Below are positions 16,629-25,432 of a stretch of 64,000 nt of DNA, one piece after another. Below the pieces are notes generated by a model, which had not been told where the DNA came from, ran no database searches, and saw nothing but the letters and a program-made list of their open reading frames with translations. The stretch is from Asticcacaulis machinosus. GTDB lineage: Bacteria > Pseudomonadota > Alphaproteobacteria > Caulobacterales > Caulobacteraceae. The translations under genes were made by a program, and so were the position numbers. The number at the start of each line of letters is the position of its first letter. The stretch's first letter is position 1. The stretch is taken from NCBI RefSeq assembly GCF_028550435.1, contig NZ_JAQQKV010000001.1, positions 744,001-808,000 of the forward strand, written 5' to 3'.

Positions 16629-17600
16629 TCAGGCTTTAAAGCGATCAACCGCTGACATCAGCCGCACGAGCGGCTCAGCGTCCGACCTCTGGTAAATTTC
16701 GGTGCGCAGGTAGGTGAGTTCGGTGTCCAAGTCCGCCTCGCCCACCTCTGTCCACCACGATTTGGGTTGGCCGTCGCTGCCATCCGACCATCTGTAGCCT
16801 CGGCCCTTAAGCAAATCCTTGGCCTCGAACGGGCTATTGAGCGCCCAGATCCTCGCCCTCGATTGCAGGCTGGCCTGATAAAGCTCAACAAAAGGGGACG
16901 TCCCGTCCAGGTCATCGCCAGCGGTGAGCACTTCAAGTAGGGCAAAGCAATCATCGACGGCCCGATGGCCGTCATGAAAAAAACCAGACTGCGCCACAAG
17001 GTAACCGAGCTTTGAGCCTTCAAAGCCACGCGTGCTCCATCCGATCTCACTGTTGGAACAGGCCCATGGCAGGTCGGCAAACCTTGGTGAGATGCGCTCA
17101 CAAAACGGCCGATCAAAACGGGCATTGTGGGCAATGACCAGGTCGGTGCCCTTCAGCAAGCGCTCGATAAGACCTACGTCCAGAGTTTGTCCCGATACCA
17201 TAGCGTCGGTGATGCCGGTGAGCTTTGTTATCTCCTCGCCGATCGGAGAGCTTGGTTGCTGCAGGCCGCTGTAAACTTCTAAAACATCGCCAATCTTACC
17301 GTCATCCGAAAAACTAAAGACCACGGCGCCAAATTCTATGACTTCATGCGTTCGAAAATTAAGTCCGGTGGTTTCGGTATCGACAATAACCCCTATTCTG
17401 GGAAAACCCGGCCGCGGATCCTCGACAACGGGGCGTGGGGACAGCTTAGACAAGATACGGTAGCGTCCGGTAGCCTTCAGGCGTCGCACCATCTCGGCGT
17501 CATCAATAGAGGCTTCGACCTTAGACGCCTTCACTCTACGGTTTCGCGCACATGTCACCGCCACGCCTTCGAACATTTCAAATTGGTCAGGGCTCTTCAC
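16629..17600 (-). CDS. DEDDh 3'-5' exonuclease, DnaQ-like
   Basis: About 323 residues. DTETTG (D75, E77), HNARFDRPF (D164) and HRAVDDC (H213 and D217) give the complete DEDDh set of DnaQ-type exonucleases. There is an N-terminal extension of about 65 residues and a C-terminal region of about 100 residues not recognised beyond WSDGSDGQPKSWWTEV. The start is uncertain: GTG at 17600 or TTG at 17603, or ATG at 17576. It lies 66 bases after the HIRAN gene on the same strand, probably in one operon acting on damaged or branched DNA. Confidence 0.85.
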   Translation of the reverse strand: MKSPDQFEMFEGVAVTCARNRRVKASKVEASIDDAEMVRRLKATGRYRILSKLSPRPVVEDPRPGFPRIGVIVDTETTGLNFRTHEVIEFGAVVFSFSDDGKIGDVLEVYSGLQQPSSPIGEEITKLTGITDAMVSGQTLDVGLIERLLKGTDLVIAHNARFDRPFCERISPRFADLPWACSNSEIGWSTRGFEGSKLGYLVAQSGFFHDGHRAVDDCFALLEVLTAGDDLDGTSPFVELYQASLQSRARIWALNSPFEAKDLLKGRGYRWSDGSDGQPKSWWTEVGEADLDTELTYLRTEIYQRSDAEPLVRLMSAVDRFKA

Positions 17601-17666
17601 CAAAGCCGCCCCAAACCTTCGATCGGGTAGTTGGCCCGGACAATGGGTATGGTGGGTGACGCCGGA

Positions 17667-18122
17667 TCAGGCACGCTTGGCCTGCCGTTCGTTAAAGCTA
17701 TGTCCCGGCGGGGCCAGAGCCACGAATTTAACATCGATATGACCCGTGATTTCCACATAGATGCTCTGGAGTTCACCGCCCAGACGCAATCCCTTTGAGA
17801 CAATATCCGTCTGCAGTTCGGCCGCCGTCAAGGCCGGCACATAGCCGATATGAAACCGCTCGGTGATAGGTGCCATGAATGGCCACTTTCTTGCCACCAC
17901 GCCGATGATCTGAATGGCATTTTCATCATGCGCATTGGTAGGCTCCGGCACCAGTTCCAGGCCATAATATAGCCCAAGCCTTTCGGCCCGTTTGACGGCG
18001 CGCATCCAGGAACGAACATAGGGCAATAGGTAGGGAATGCCTGCGACCGATTCCGCTAAAGTGGCCTCTACCCATGCACCGGCCGGTGTGTGGCGGTCCA
18101 GGCCGAATTTTTGATAGGCCAT
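17667..18122 (-). CDS. HIRAN-domain protein
   Basis: A 151-residue protein whose centre matches the HIRAN pattern: GLELVPEPTNAHDENAIQI (about residues 54-72), then HIGYVPALTAAELQTDI. HIRAN domains bind 3' ends of DNA and mark damaged or stalled replication sites in Rad5/HLTF-type proteins. Here the domain stands alone with short flanking extensions. It precedes the DEDDh exonuclease on the same strand, which suggests it guides that nuclease to 3' ends; inference. Confidence 0.85.
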   Translation of the reverse strand: MAYQKFGLDRHTPAGAWVEATLAESVAGIPYLLPYVRSWMRAVKRAERLGLYYGLELVPEPTNAHDENAIQIIGVVARKWPFMAPITERFHIGYVPALTAAELQTDIVSKGLRLGGELQSIYVEITGHIDVKFVALAPPGHSFNERQAKRA

Positions 18123-18292
18123 CTAACACCCCAAGTCCTGACGATTCAGCAAGAATCAACGACCACATATATTACCTAAAGCCTGTCAGCCAGAGCAATA
18201 GCCGGTCGGCGCTTAGCGCGTTTGCCCCGGTATTTGCTCTGGCCAAGCGATCGGTTAGTCGCTAACGCCTTATTTGGTCGGTGACGCAGACC

Positions 18293-19249
18293 TCATGCCC
18301 GCGCGTCTGCATCGACGTCGCAAGGACTGACTGACACTTGTGTGTCTCGGTCTTTGAGCGAAGTCCCTGATGGCAACACCTCACAGGTCTCATAGCGTCG
18401 GATCAACTCCGAAAGGGATTGCGCCGGAGGGTTGGAGATGAGTTTTCGGATTTCAGACAGCCGGGCATAGGGTATGGACGGCCAAAAATGGTGCTCCCAG
18501 TGATGCCAGGACTTATGTGGCGCGAGCAGTGGCCCCTGCCACCAGTTTAGATGTAGCCGTTGAGTTGTATCTGTCTCCTGATGCTCGATCCACATCCGTA
18601 GTCTGAAGAACATGATAAATGACGTAAGCAGAGATACATACCAAAGCAGGGCCACCCACCACAATCCGAGGCCGATGAGAGCCGCATTGAATGTCGCATG
18701 CCAGACGCCCAACATGACGTACGAGCTCGACTTGGTCGGTTTAGAGTATTGAAAGATGATTTTGTAATCTATCACCCCACCACCAACGAGATCCCCAACC
18801 GCAAGCTTGAGAACGCTAGATAAACGGTTTGGGAGATCCCACTGGTTTGCCCGCAGGCCTTTGTAAACGATTTCAGGATCCTGGGCGGTGCCCAAATCGC
18901 GATGGTGTAGCAGGTGCAGGTTTCGATAGCCATCACCGGTCAGACCCAAGGGCATCCAGGCCAGTAGATCGTTGAGGCCATCATTGAGGCGCTTGTCATA
19001 GCAAATGGTGAAATGGGTTCCGTCGTGCCCTAGTAGGGCCAGGGCGTGCTGCCGATTGCCGATTATAAGGATAGCCGGCAGGATCAGCCAAAAATTCTGC
19101 GTAATAGCTAAAACGGCAAAGCTGGCGGCGATAACCGCCCAGTCGAGACAGGCATCCTTGATCCAGGTCAAGGGGATGCGTTTACTAAATCGTTTGAGGT
19201 CGGCGGGGGCCAACATTCCATTGATGCTCTGGCTGCGGTCGTAGTCCAT
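18293..19249 (-). CDS. Membrane fatty acid desaturase
   Basis: About 318 residues in the preferred form. Three histidine clusters of the di-iron desaturase family are in order: GHDGTHF, LHLLHHRD and HKSWHHWEHHFW. Hydrophobic pairs surround them (AVIAASFAVLAITQNFWLILPAILI and later LLWYVSLLTSFIMFF). ATG at 19247-19249 is chosen because CAGGAG lies 5 bases upstream; the ATG at 19306 would extend the frame to the edge of the palindrome at 19308-19327. It is divergent from the luxR gene, and the palindrome lies 58 bases before the start, so quorum control is likely. Acyl-chain substrate unknown. Confidence 0.92.
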   Translation of the reverse strand: MDYDRSQSINGMLAPADLKRFSKRIPLTWIKDACLDWAVIAASFAVLAITQNFWLILPAILIIGNRQHALALLGHDGTHFTICYDKRLNDGLNDLLAWMPLGLTGDGYRNLHLLHHRDLGTAQDPEIVYKGLRANQWDLPNRLSSVLKLAVGDLVGGGVIDYKIIFQYSKPTKSSSYVMLGVWHATFNAALIGLGLWWVALLWYVSLLTSFIMFFRLRMWIEHQETDTTQRLHLNWWQGPLLAPHKSWHHWEHHFWPSIPYARLSEIRKLISNPPAQSLSELIRRYETCEVLPSGTSLKDRDTQVSVSPCDVDADARA

Positions 19250-19307
19250 TTTGTGCTCCTGATCTGAAAACAACCTCTGGAGCGTAAGGGCATCACCGAT
19301 GGTCAAA

Positions 19308-19327
19308 CATCACGCGCGCGCGTGATG
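19308..19327. promoter_or_regulatory. lux-box-like palindrome between desaturase and luxR
   Basis: CATCACGCGCGCGCGTGATG is a perfect 20-base palindrome. Its half-site TCACGCG reappears in the palindrome upstream of luxI. It lies 58 bases before the desaturase start and 104 before luxR, so it could serve both. Confidence 0.75.
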
Positions 19328-19431
19328 CCGATAATTTTCCCCTAAAGCGCGAATTGTTCACCATAACTAAATTGGCCAGCATCCGGCGGGAGGTGCCCGA
19401 TGTGAGAGGCCATTCGTAATGGGAGCTAAAA

Positions 19432-20178
19432 ATGTTATTCAAATCTGAGGGCTATAAATTCGAGGACTATGTCGAACACACCAACCGGATACTCAACGCT
19501 GACATACTGTTTGACCACTTCGTTGAGACTATGAAAGGTCAGGGTTACGATCGTATCATTTTTTCAATTCCAAGAGATATTGAGCTATCCAAGGCTCAGA
19601 ACCGCCTCGGCCTGTTTCACAACTATCCCGATGACTGGCAGAAATTCTATGCTGAGAAAAAATTTGAGAGTCTGGATCCGGTACTCAAATTTGCAGGGTC
19701 CTACCCGTGGGCTTTCAGATGGCGTGACATTGAACGGACACACACCTTAAGTCACAGGCAAATCCGCTTTTTCCGGCAAGGCGAAGAGGCTGGTCTGAAT
19801 AACGGCATAGGCATTCCCCTGCATGGCAAACATGCCCAGATAGCCGGCGTTGCTATGGCATGTTCGGTGATGAACCCGGGGCGGCAATCGAACCTCGACC
19901 TCATCAGTGCCTACTGCCAGCAGTTTTACTTGAGCTTCAAGCGCTTAAACTGCCGGGACGCTCCCCCTGTGGGTGTCGTTGCGACGCTAACACCTAAGGA
20001 GACCGAGGTCCTGACCTGGCTGGCCACAGGCTGCAGCGACGAGGAGATTGGCCGCAAACTCGGCATAAGCGCCAACACTGTGGATAGCCACCTACGGAGT
20101 ATTTATCATAAGCTTCAGGTCAACGGGCGTCTCCCCGCCGTCGTTAAGGGGATAATGTCAGGTCTAATAAATCCTTAG
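19432..20178 (+). CDS. luxR: LuxR-family quorum-sensing regulator
   Basis: A 248-residue regulator with an N-terminal autoinducer-binding domain and a C-terminal LuxR HTH. W69, Y73 and D82 (DWQKFY ... LDPV) and W97 match the acyl-homoserine-lactone pocket residues of TraR-type proteins. The HTH is LTPKETEVLTWLATGCSDEEIGRKLGIS with TVDSHL after it. It sits 70 bases before luxI on the same strand, so this is the cognate receptor. Palindromes flank it on both sides. Gene symbol is by family; the exact orthologue name is unknown. Confidence 0.93.
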   Translation: MLFKSEGYKFEDYVEHTNRILNADILFDHFVETMKGQGYDRIIFSIPRDIELSKAQNRLGLFHNYPDDWQKFYAEKKFESLDPVLKFAGSYPWAFRWRDIERTHTLSHRQIRFFRQGEEAGLNNGIGIPLHGKHAQIAGVAMACSVMNPGRQSNLDLISAYCQQFYLSFKRLNCRDAPPVGVVATLTPKETEVLTWLATGCSDEEIGRKLGISANTVDSHLRSIYHKLQVNGRLPAVVKGIMSGLINP

Positions 20179-20180
20179 GG

Positions 20181-20196
20181 TCACGCGAGCGCGTGA
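20181..20196. promoter_or_regulatory. lux-box-like element upstream of luxI
   Basis: TCACGCG-AG-CGCGTGA, an inverted repeat with a 2-base centre, ends 52 bases before the luxI ATG. It shares both 7-base arms with the palindrome at 19308-19327. It fits positive autoregulation of luxI by the adjacent LuxR. Confidence 0.75.
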
Positions 20197-20248
20197 TGTT
20201 TTAAGGCGCCAAGCGGACTCAGACTGTAGCCTCCAAAGGAGGTGCTAC

Positions 20249-20899
20249 ATGATTATCGCCATTTCATATCACAATCTCAACGCTCACTACGGTCTCTATC
20301 TCAGTTCACTTAGACTGCGGCACCAGGAGTTTATTGAACGCCAACGCTATGACGTCCGCACGCTTAACGGCATGGAGTTCGATGAATATGACACCCTTGC
20401 CGCAGTCTACCTGGTTTACAGTGAAAATGGACAGGATTGTCTCGGTGTCAGCCGGCTAACCCCCACCGACAAAGGTTGCATGCTGGCGGACCATTGGCCG
20501 GAATTGGTCGATGATAAGTCGCTACTCAATTCGCCGGAAATCTGGGAAGGCACAAGGTTTTGCATTGACAAGGGCCTCCCCTCAGACCTTAGGCGCCGTA
20601 TTTGTCACGAGCTTGCCTGTGCCTATCTTGAATTTGCGATGGCGAACGGCATTCAAAAGATCATCGGGTTGATGCCAACCTTTATCCTGCGTTCAGTCTT
20701 CGAGAGATCGGGCATTACTTTGGAGCGCTTGGGTAAAATCATGCAGATCGGCGCACATCCCAAGATTCAAGCCGCGTCTATTTTGGTGACGAACGATCAA
20801 CTCAAAAGCGTTGAAGCCACGACCGGATTGTCGGGCGTATTGGAGCAAATGCAGTCCACGGCGAACTATCTTCTGGCCCGCGAGGGTCGGGCCGCTTGA
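20249..20899 (+). CDS. luxI: LuxI-family acyl-homoserine lactone synthase
   Basis: A 216-residue synthase that joins acyl groups from acyl-ACP to S-adenosylmethionine to make AHL signals. R24, F28, Y34 (Trp in most), E43, D45, D48, R69, E100 and R103 fall at or near the canonical conserved positions (FDEYD and the WEGTRF block are clear). A strong GGAGG precedes the ATG. The following small gene overlaps its stop. Acyl chain length cannot be predicted. Confidence 0.95.
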   Translation: MIIAISYHNLNAHYGLYLSSLRLRHQEFIERQRYDVRTLNGMEFDEYDTLAAVYLVYSENGQDCLGVSRLTPTDKGCMLADHWPELVDDKSLLNSPEIWEGTRFCIDKGLPSDLRRRICHELACAYLEFAMANGIQKIIGLMPTFILRSVFERSGITLERLGKIMQIGAHPKIQAASILVTNDQLKSVEATTGLSGVLEQMQSTANYLLAREGRAA

Positions 20900-21081
20900 C
20901 TCCGATAAATCCGCGGCCAGCACTGTCGACGCGCGACGATACCCTAATGGGTATCGTCGACTCACTGCTTTTTTTGCATCAATCCGCGTCTGAGCAGCAA
21001 CTCTATGAAATCGCTGATATTCTGGAACAGGCGCTTACCGCCTGTTTGATTGAAGGGTCACAGTCACGCTTAAAGTCATAA
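20896..21081 (+). CDS. Small protein overlapping luxI stop
   Basis: A 61-residue protein starting at TTG 20896, overlapping the luxI stop by 4 bases; an internal ATG at 20947 is an alternative (MGIVDSLLFLHQSASEQQLYEIADILEQAL). It is helical and acidic in the middle, with no known domain that I recognise. The overlap suggests translational coupling with luxI. Confidence 0.55.
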   Translation: MTPINPRPALSTRDDTLMGIVDSLLFLHQSASEQQLYEIADILEQALTACLIEGSQSRLKS

Positions 21082-21199
21082 ATAAATTTCTAATGTGGTA
21101 AATTACAACCGGGTCCGCAGGCGTTGTAAGTGCGTGCAACACATGCTACCTGCAACCCTAGTGTGTAAAATATTCCCTCAAAAATCAGGATATAAAGCT

Positions 21200-21598
21200 A
21201 TGAGCGATGACGCTAAAAGCCCTCACCCAATTGATGTTCATGTCGGCAACAAGGTCAAACTTCGGCGAAAATTTATGGGCATTAGTCAGGAAGAACTGGG
21301 CTTGGCCGTCGATGTAACCTTTCAGCAAATTCAGAAATATGAAAAGGGATCGAACCGTATTAGCGCTTCAAAGCTCTACGAGATTTCAAGATATCTAAAG
21401 GTCCCACTTGATTATTTTTTCGATGTTAACATGCCAAATGACAACCCCGTGGAAGAGATTGCTGCGGAGCAAGCCGTGTCCGCGTTTTTGCTGACCTCTG
21501 AAGGCCTGGAAATCGCGCAATCCTTTCCAAAGATTCGCAAGGGCCCGACACGCCGCAAAGTCCTGGATCTTGTTCGTACTCTAACTGACGAAAACTGA
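21200..21598 (+). CDS. XRE-family HTH transcriptional regulator
   Basis: A 132-residue protein. The N-terminal HTH (VGNKVKLRRKFMGISQEELG, then VTFQQIQKYEKGSNRISASKLYEI) is typical of Cro/C1 regulators, close to the common alphaproteobacterial SinR-like group. The C-terminal half is a short helical segment. ATG 21200 is chosen: AGGA lies upstream, and the 35 residues before it look non-coding. Target unknown; it may act in the quorum-sensing neighbourhood. Confidence 0.85.
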   Translation: MSDDAKSPHPIDVHVGNKVKLRRKFMGISQEELGLAVDVTFQQIQKYEKGSNRISASKLYEISRYLKVPLDYFFDVNMPNDNPVEEIAAEQAVSAFLLTSEGLEIAQSFPKIRKGPTRRKVLDLVRTLTDEN

Positions 21599-21814
21599 CC
21601 CTTGAGCATCGCAATATTTGCGAAAAAATTTATGCGACATCACGAAGGTTCGTTATGCACAAATCACTTATCTGATGATTGAATCGGGGTGTGGTTAGGA
21701 GCTTTATAATGATACATTTCAAAGATTTCCCCCCCGGCGCCGTGAAGTCATACCCTCGTGCCATGGGCTCGAGTTATATTCCCACAGCCACTTCACGGGT
21801 TAAGGGCATTTGTC

Positions 21815-22072
21815 ATGCCATCTAAACTCGCACGAAAGCCGGCCAATAATTCGGGTTCGAACGATCTGCAGTATGACGATTTTGTCGATCGTTTAGTCAA
21901 CGCGCTAGAATATTTAAGCCGGGAAGCCAAGGCCGCTAATCTTACATCCATCTCCGAGGTGATCACTGACGCGGCACAAAAATCACTGGACATCTATGTG
22001 ACCCAAAAGTGGGCCGAACTTGAACAAGCGTTGCAGGGTCAGTCCTCGGAATTGAAATCCAAGATGAATTGA
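21815..22072 (+). CDS. Small helical protein of unknown function
   Basis: An 85-residue protein from ATG 21815, with two helices rich in Ala, Leu and Glu (DFVDRLVNALEYLSREAKAA, then KWAELEQALQGQSSELKS). A longer start at 21758 is possible but its extra 19 residues look atypical. No domain recognised. Confidence 0.5.
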   Translation: MPSKLARKPANNSGSNDLQYDDFVDRLVNALEYLSREAKAANLTSISEVITDAAQKSLDIYVTQKWAELEQALQGQSSELKSKMN

Positions 22073-22254
22073 CCTTGCAGGGGATGCGGACGTCCCCCCG
22101 CATCCCCATTCATATCGAAGTTCCTGCGTCCAGAACTTGATTTGCATTGACGATAATCCGCGCAATGCGACATAGTTTCGCTTAGGCATTGACAGCAAGC
22201 CTACGGGACTTGTCCTCGCCCCGTCGAGACCATGCCTATGACCAGAAGGACTTG

Positions 22255-22476
22255 ATGAACAAACCCAATCCGTTTCTAACCAAGATTGTGACTAACGGCC
22301 GGATGAGAGATTTCCGCCGCGCGCCCTTTCATATTCGGCGCGGCAATTGGATCTCACATTTTCCACCACGCCTAATCCTTGCGGTGATATTTTTAGCTCT
22401 GATGTTGGCCGCCGGCACCCTAACGGCTTTTGCACTGAGACGCACAGATGGTGTCGTAAGCCTCAAGGGTGAATAA
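22255..22476 (+). CDS. Small single-pass membrane protein
   Basis: A 73-residue protein starting at ATG 22255 with AAGGAC upstream. It has a basic N-terminal half and one membrane segment (LILAVIFLALMLAAGTLTAFAL). Its end overlaps the convergent LuxR gene by a few bases. Function unknown. Confidence 0.55.
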   Translation: MNKPNPFLTKIVTNGRMRDFRRAPFHIRRGNWISHFPPRLILAVIFLALMLAAGTLTAFALRRTDGVVSLKGE

Positions 22477-23194
22477 CACCTATCATAATACCCCGCACGG
22501 ATGCGGCTACACGGCTATTGACGTCAAGTTTCCGAAAGATATGGCGCATATGCGAATCAACGGTGTTACGAGAAATGTTAAGGGCTGCGCCAATCTCATC
22601 ATCCGTTCGTCCCGTCGCCACGCGCATCAGTATCTCTCTTTCCTGAGGGGTTAGGGTGATAGGCAAAGAAGGCTTAGACTTTGCATTTAAACGCTTATAC
22701 GCCGTGTAAAACCAGGTGCAGTAGGCGTTGATCAGATCCAGATCTTTGAGGCATTCGTCCTGTTTGTGGGACGTTGCCAGGGCGACACCCGCTATTTGAG
22801 CGCCTTTTCCGCGCAAGGGGATGCCCACACCGTTATTTAGGCCCGCCTCTTCGCCTAAGCGCATGAATTTAACTTGCGCCTTGCTTAGGGGCAGGTCGCG
22901 CTCAAGGTCAGACCACTGAAACGCAAAGTCATAGGTAGCGGCGCATTTCAGGACGGGATCGATTCTCGCAAAATCTTTCTCAAGGTAGAACTTATGCCAG
23001 TCCTCAGGGTAGCGGTGAAACAGTCCGATCTGGTTTAAATGCTCAGGCAGATCGGGATCGCGGGGAACGGAAAAAATAAGGCGATCATAGCCGTAGCTGC
23101 CCATGACAGAGGTGAACCTGTCAAATAGCGCTTCAGTCGATGTCTCTTGAGAGTTTTGCGAGATAAAGTCCCCGAAACTATCAGATCGCATCAT
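22463..23194 (-). CDS. Second LuxR-family regulator (no adjacent synthase)
   Basis: About 243 residues. It is a clear paralogue of the regulator at 19432-20178: YPEDWHKFY, then RIDPVLKCA, then FMRLGEEAGLNNGVGIPL align, and the pocket residues W, Y and D are conserved. The HTH is LTPQEREILMRVATGRTDDEIGAALNIS. No luxI lies next to it, so it is a LuxR solo or shares the signal made by luxI 2 kb away. Start ATG at 23194 or 23191; GTG at 23221 is possible. No copy of the TCACGCG palindrome was seen upstream. Confidence 0.9.
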   Translation of the reverse strand: MMRSDSFGDFISQNSQETSTEALFDRFTSVMGSYGYDRLIFSVPRDPDLPEHLNQIGLFHRYPEDWHKFYLEKDFARIDPVLKCAATYDFAFQWSDLERDLPLSKAQVKFMRLGEEAGLNNGVGIPLRGKGAQIAGVALATSHKQDECLKDLDLINAYCTWFYTAYKRLNAKSKPSLPITLTPQEREILMRVATGRTDDEIGAALNISRNTVDSHMRHIFRKLDVNSRVAASVRGIMIGVIHP

Positions 23195-23481
23195 TGGACA
23201 CCCCGAATCTATCCCACCCACACTGATCCTTTATCACTGCGTACTCAATTGCAATCCATGTCGAATTCACACACTCGTTACCACCTATGGGTGTGCCCGT
23301 CATTCAAACTGAGAATTAGCAGATTGGGTTTGATTGAATTGCTTCGCTATCGCTAAGGGTGGCCTTGCGTCCTTGAGGACGAGGTGACGGACAAGCGCAG
23401 TATTTCAAGTCATTAGGCGTACCCAAGGCAAACCAATACCTCAGTCGCTGCCACAAAAAAACAGGCACGACTTGACCCGGC

Positions 23482-23838
23482 TCAGACTTTTGTCGCCTCT
23501 TGCAAAGATATCCTTATAGCTTCCATTGCCTCGACAAATGACAGCTTAGCGCTCATTTCCGGCAGGCCGAAGTAGACGCCTTCAAAATCTGCCGCAGTAT
23601 CCTTGAGTAGCCACTCCAATGTCGAAGCATCTTGCGACACCTGACGAAGATCGGCCTCGGTCATGGCCCGTGTTTCCCAAACGGTCAGGAGGTTCTCAAC
23701 CCGTTTGAGGATGGCCGCGAGCGTACCCAAGGCGCAGGCCCTCCCCTTAACAATCGGCTGTGGCAAACTTTTCATGGCGTCCGTAACCGCGGTCAGCCGT
23801 TGCTGATATAACCGGGTGCCTTCCGGATTTAGGCTCAT
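23482..23838 (-). CDS. Hypothetical helical protein
   Basis: About 118 residues from ATG at 23838, with GGAG six bases upstream. Mainly helical and charged, no membrane segment, and no family recognised. The divergent SRAP gene starts 111 bases away, and the extended open frame reaches its start, so the two share an intergenic region. Confidence 0.6.
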   Translation of the reverse strand: MSLNPEGTRLYQQRLTAVTDAMKSLPQPIVKGRACALGTLAAILKRVENLLTVWETRAMTEADLRQVSQDASTLEWLLKDTAADFEGVYFGLPEMSAKLSFVEAMEAIRISLQEATKV

Positions 23839-23948
23839 ATCTCGCTCCATACTCAACCTGGCACGGCGTAATCCGACTCGCCCATGCCGTATAGGCTTGG
23901 CAATCCGACCGTATTGGTTTTCATTGGACGCTCGCGGAGGATCGGCCA

Positions 23949-24620
23949 ATGTGCAATCTATATTCGATGACGAGCAACGCAGAAGCTATCCGAGCTTTGG
24001 CGAAAGCTATGAAGAGTTCCGTTGGCAATCTGCCCATCTACGAATTTGTCGGCGCGAATGGATTTGGCCCGTTGGTGCGCAATACACCAGGGGGCCGCGA
24101 GTTGGCCCTGAGCCGCTGGGGCATGCCGACACCGGCCAAGTTTCTGATTGGCAAAAATTACGATGCCGGGGTGACCAATGTCCGAACGACCGCGTCACCA
24201 CATTGGCGGCGATGGCTGGGCGTTGAAAACCGATGCCTGGTGCCTTTCACCTCTTTCAGCGAACCGGATCAAGCCAGCGGAAGTAAAATCCTTCATTGGT
24301 TTGGCGCCAATGCGGAAAGGCCACTTATGTTTTTTGCCGGAATCTGGACGCCAGCGTTCACCAGTGTCCGGAAGGTCGCAGAAGGTCCCACCACAAACGA
24401 TCTCTACGGGTTCCTGACGACAGATGCCAATGCGGAAGTAAAAGCCATCCACCCCAAAGCGATGCCGGTGATTCTTCGGTTCGAAGAGGAGCGCGAGCTT
24501 TGGATGACCGGAACATGGGAAGAGGTGCAACACCTACAACGTCCCTTGCCCGACCGCAGCCTGACCGTGGTCGCCACGGGGCGAAGAAAGGACGGAACTC
24601 ATCTCGACGGGATGGCGTAA
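23949..24620 (+). CDS. SRAP (SOS response-associated peptidase) protein, HMCES/YedK-like
   Basis: A 223-residue protein that forms a DNA-protein cross-link at abasic sites in single-strand DNA. Cys2 (MCNLYS) is the cross-linking residue. Also present are the NVRTT motif, the conserved FTSFSEP segment and HPKAMPVIL with the conserved His. Family roles are established for human HMCES and E. coli YedK. It lies beside other DNA-damage genes in this half of the window, but no LexA box was found before it. Confidence 0.93.
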   Translation: MCNLYSMTSNAEAIRALAKAMKSSVGNLPIYEFVGANGFGPLVRNTPGGRELALSRWGMPTPAKFLIGKNYDAGVTNVRTTASPHWRRWLGVENRCLVPFTSFSEPDQASGSKILHWFGANAERPLMFFAGIWTPAFTSVRKVAEGPTTNDLYGFLTTDANAEVKAIHPKAMPVILRFEEERELWMTGTWEEVQHLQRPLPDRSLTVVATGRRKDGTHLDGMA

Positions 24621-24661
24621 TCTGTGCCCCCTGCCGCTTCCGGCCAAGGCGATCTGTTCTA

Positions 24662-25096
24662 ATGGTCGACGATCCGTTTCGACTCGAACGGTTCGTCGAG
24701 GCCCAGGAGACAGTGTACGATCAGGTCACGTCGGAACTCGCCGCCGGACGCAAGCGCACACATTGGATGTGGTACATATTTCCGCAACTGGCAGGCTTGA
24801 GCTTTTCCAGTATGGCGACGCATTTTGGCATCACTTCGCTATTAGAGGCCGAAGCCTACCTTGCTCACCCCGTACTGGGTCGACGACTGTACGAATCAAC
24901 ACGACTAGCCATCGAGGCCCCAGCCCCATCCCTTAAGCACTTACTCGGATCGCCAGATGATCTGAAATTTCGCTCATCGATGACACTGTTCGAAGTTGCG
25001 GCAAACAGCCGGGAATTCATTTTCCACGAGGCTCTCGACAAGTGGTGCAGTGGCGAGGCGGATCAGCGAACTCTAAAAATTTTGGCTTCAAAATAA
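24662..25096 (+). CDS. DUF1810 family protein
   Basis: A 144-residue protein with the DUF1810 signature: DPFRLERFVEAQETVYDQVTSEL, RKRTHWMWYIFPQ and GSPDDLKFRSSMTLFE. Function of this family is not established. The ATG at 24662 is chosen; an upstream extension reads through the overlapping SRAP gene in another frame. Confidence 0.88.
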   Translation: MVDDPFRLERFVEAQETVYDQVTSELAAGRKRTHWMWYIFPQLAGLSFSSMATHFGITSLLEAEAYLAHPVLGRRLYESTRLAIEAPAPSLKHLLGSPDDLKFRSSMTLFEVAANSREFIFHEALDKWCSGEADQRTLKILASK

Positions 25097-25258
25097 GTCA
25101 GTATGAAAGAGATCAAAACGCGGTAGGTTAGGAGAGCTATTCGGTTTGGGTGCCAGAATGACCTACAACCCGACACTTACCTATCCTCATAAACACCCCC
25201 TGAAAATAGGTCGAGGAATTTTTCCCCTTTTAAATCAACTCTCTATTTTTAAAGTAGG

Positions 25259-25423
25259 ATGATCCACAATCACCCCAGTGGCGACCCCATGCCCTCGCAG
25301 GGCGACATCGATATGACCAAGGCCATCATCGCCGCCGGAAAGCCGCTCAAGATCACCGTCCACGATCACCTGATTGTGGGCCGCGAGGGCGTCGCCAGCA
25401 TGAAACAGATCGGGTCGATCTGA
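25259..25423 (+). pseudogene. radC: radC remnant (C-terminal JAB domain only)
   Basis: A 54-residue frame starting [10 protein letters not shown] and ending [10 protein letters not shown]. It matches the C-terminal end of RadC with the JAMM ligands HNHPSGD and the Asp downstream retained. The N-terminal helix-hairpin-helix and the catalytic Glu region are absent. RadC occurs widely on mobile elements, so this may mark an old integration or deletion border. A start from ATG 25259 is possible but function is unlikely. Confidence 0.8.
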
Positions 25424-25432
25424 ACCTAAGAA

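Noticed and set aside
23195-23481. lux-box before the second LuxR
   Set aside because: No TCACGCG dyad found in this stretch.
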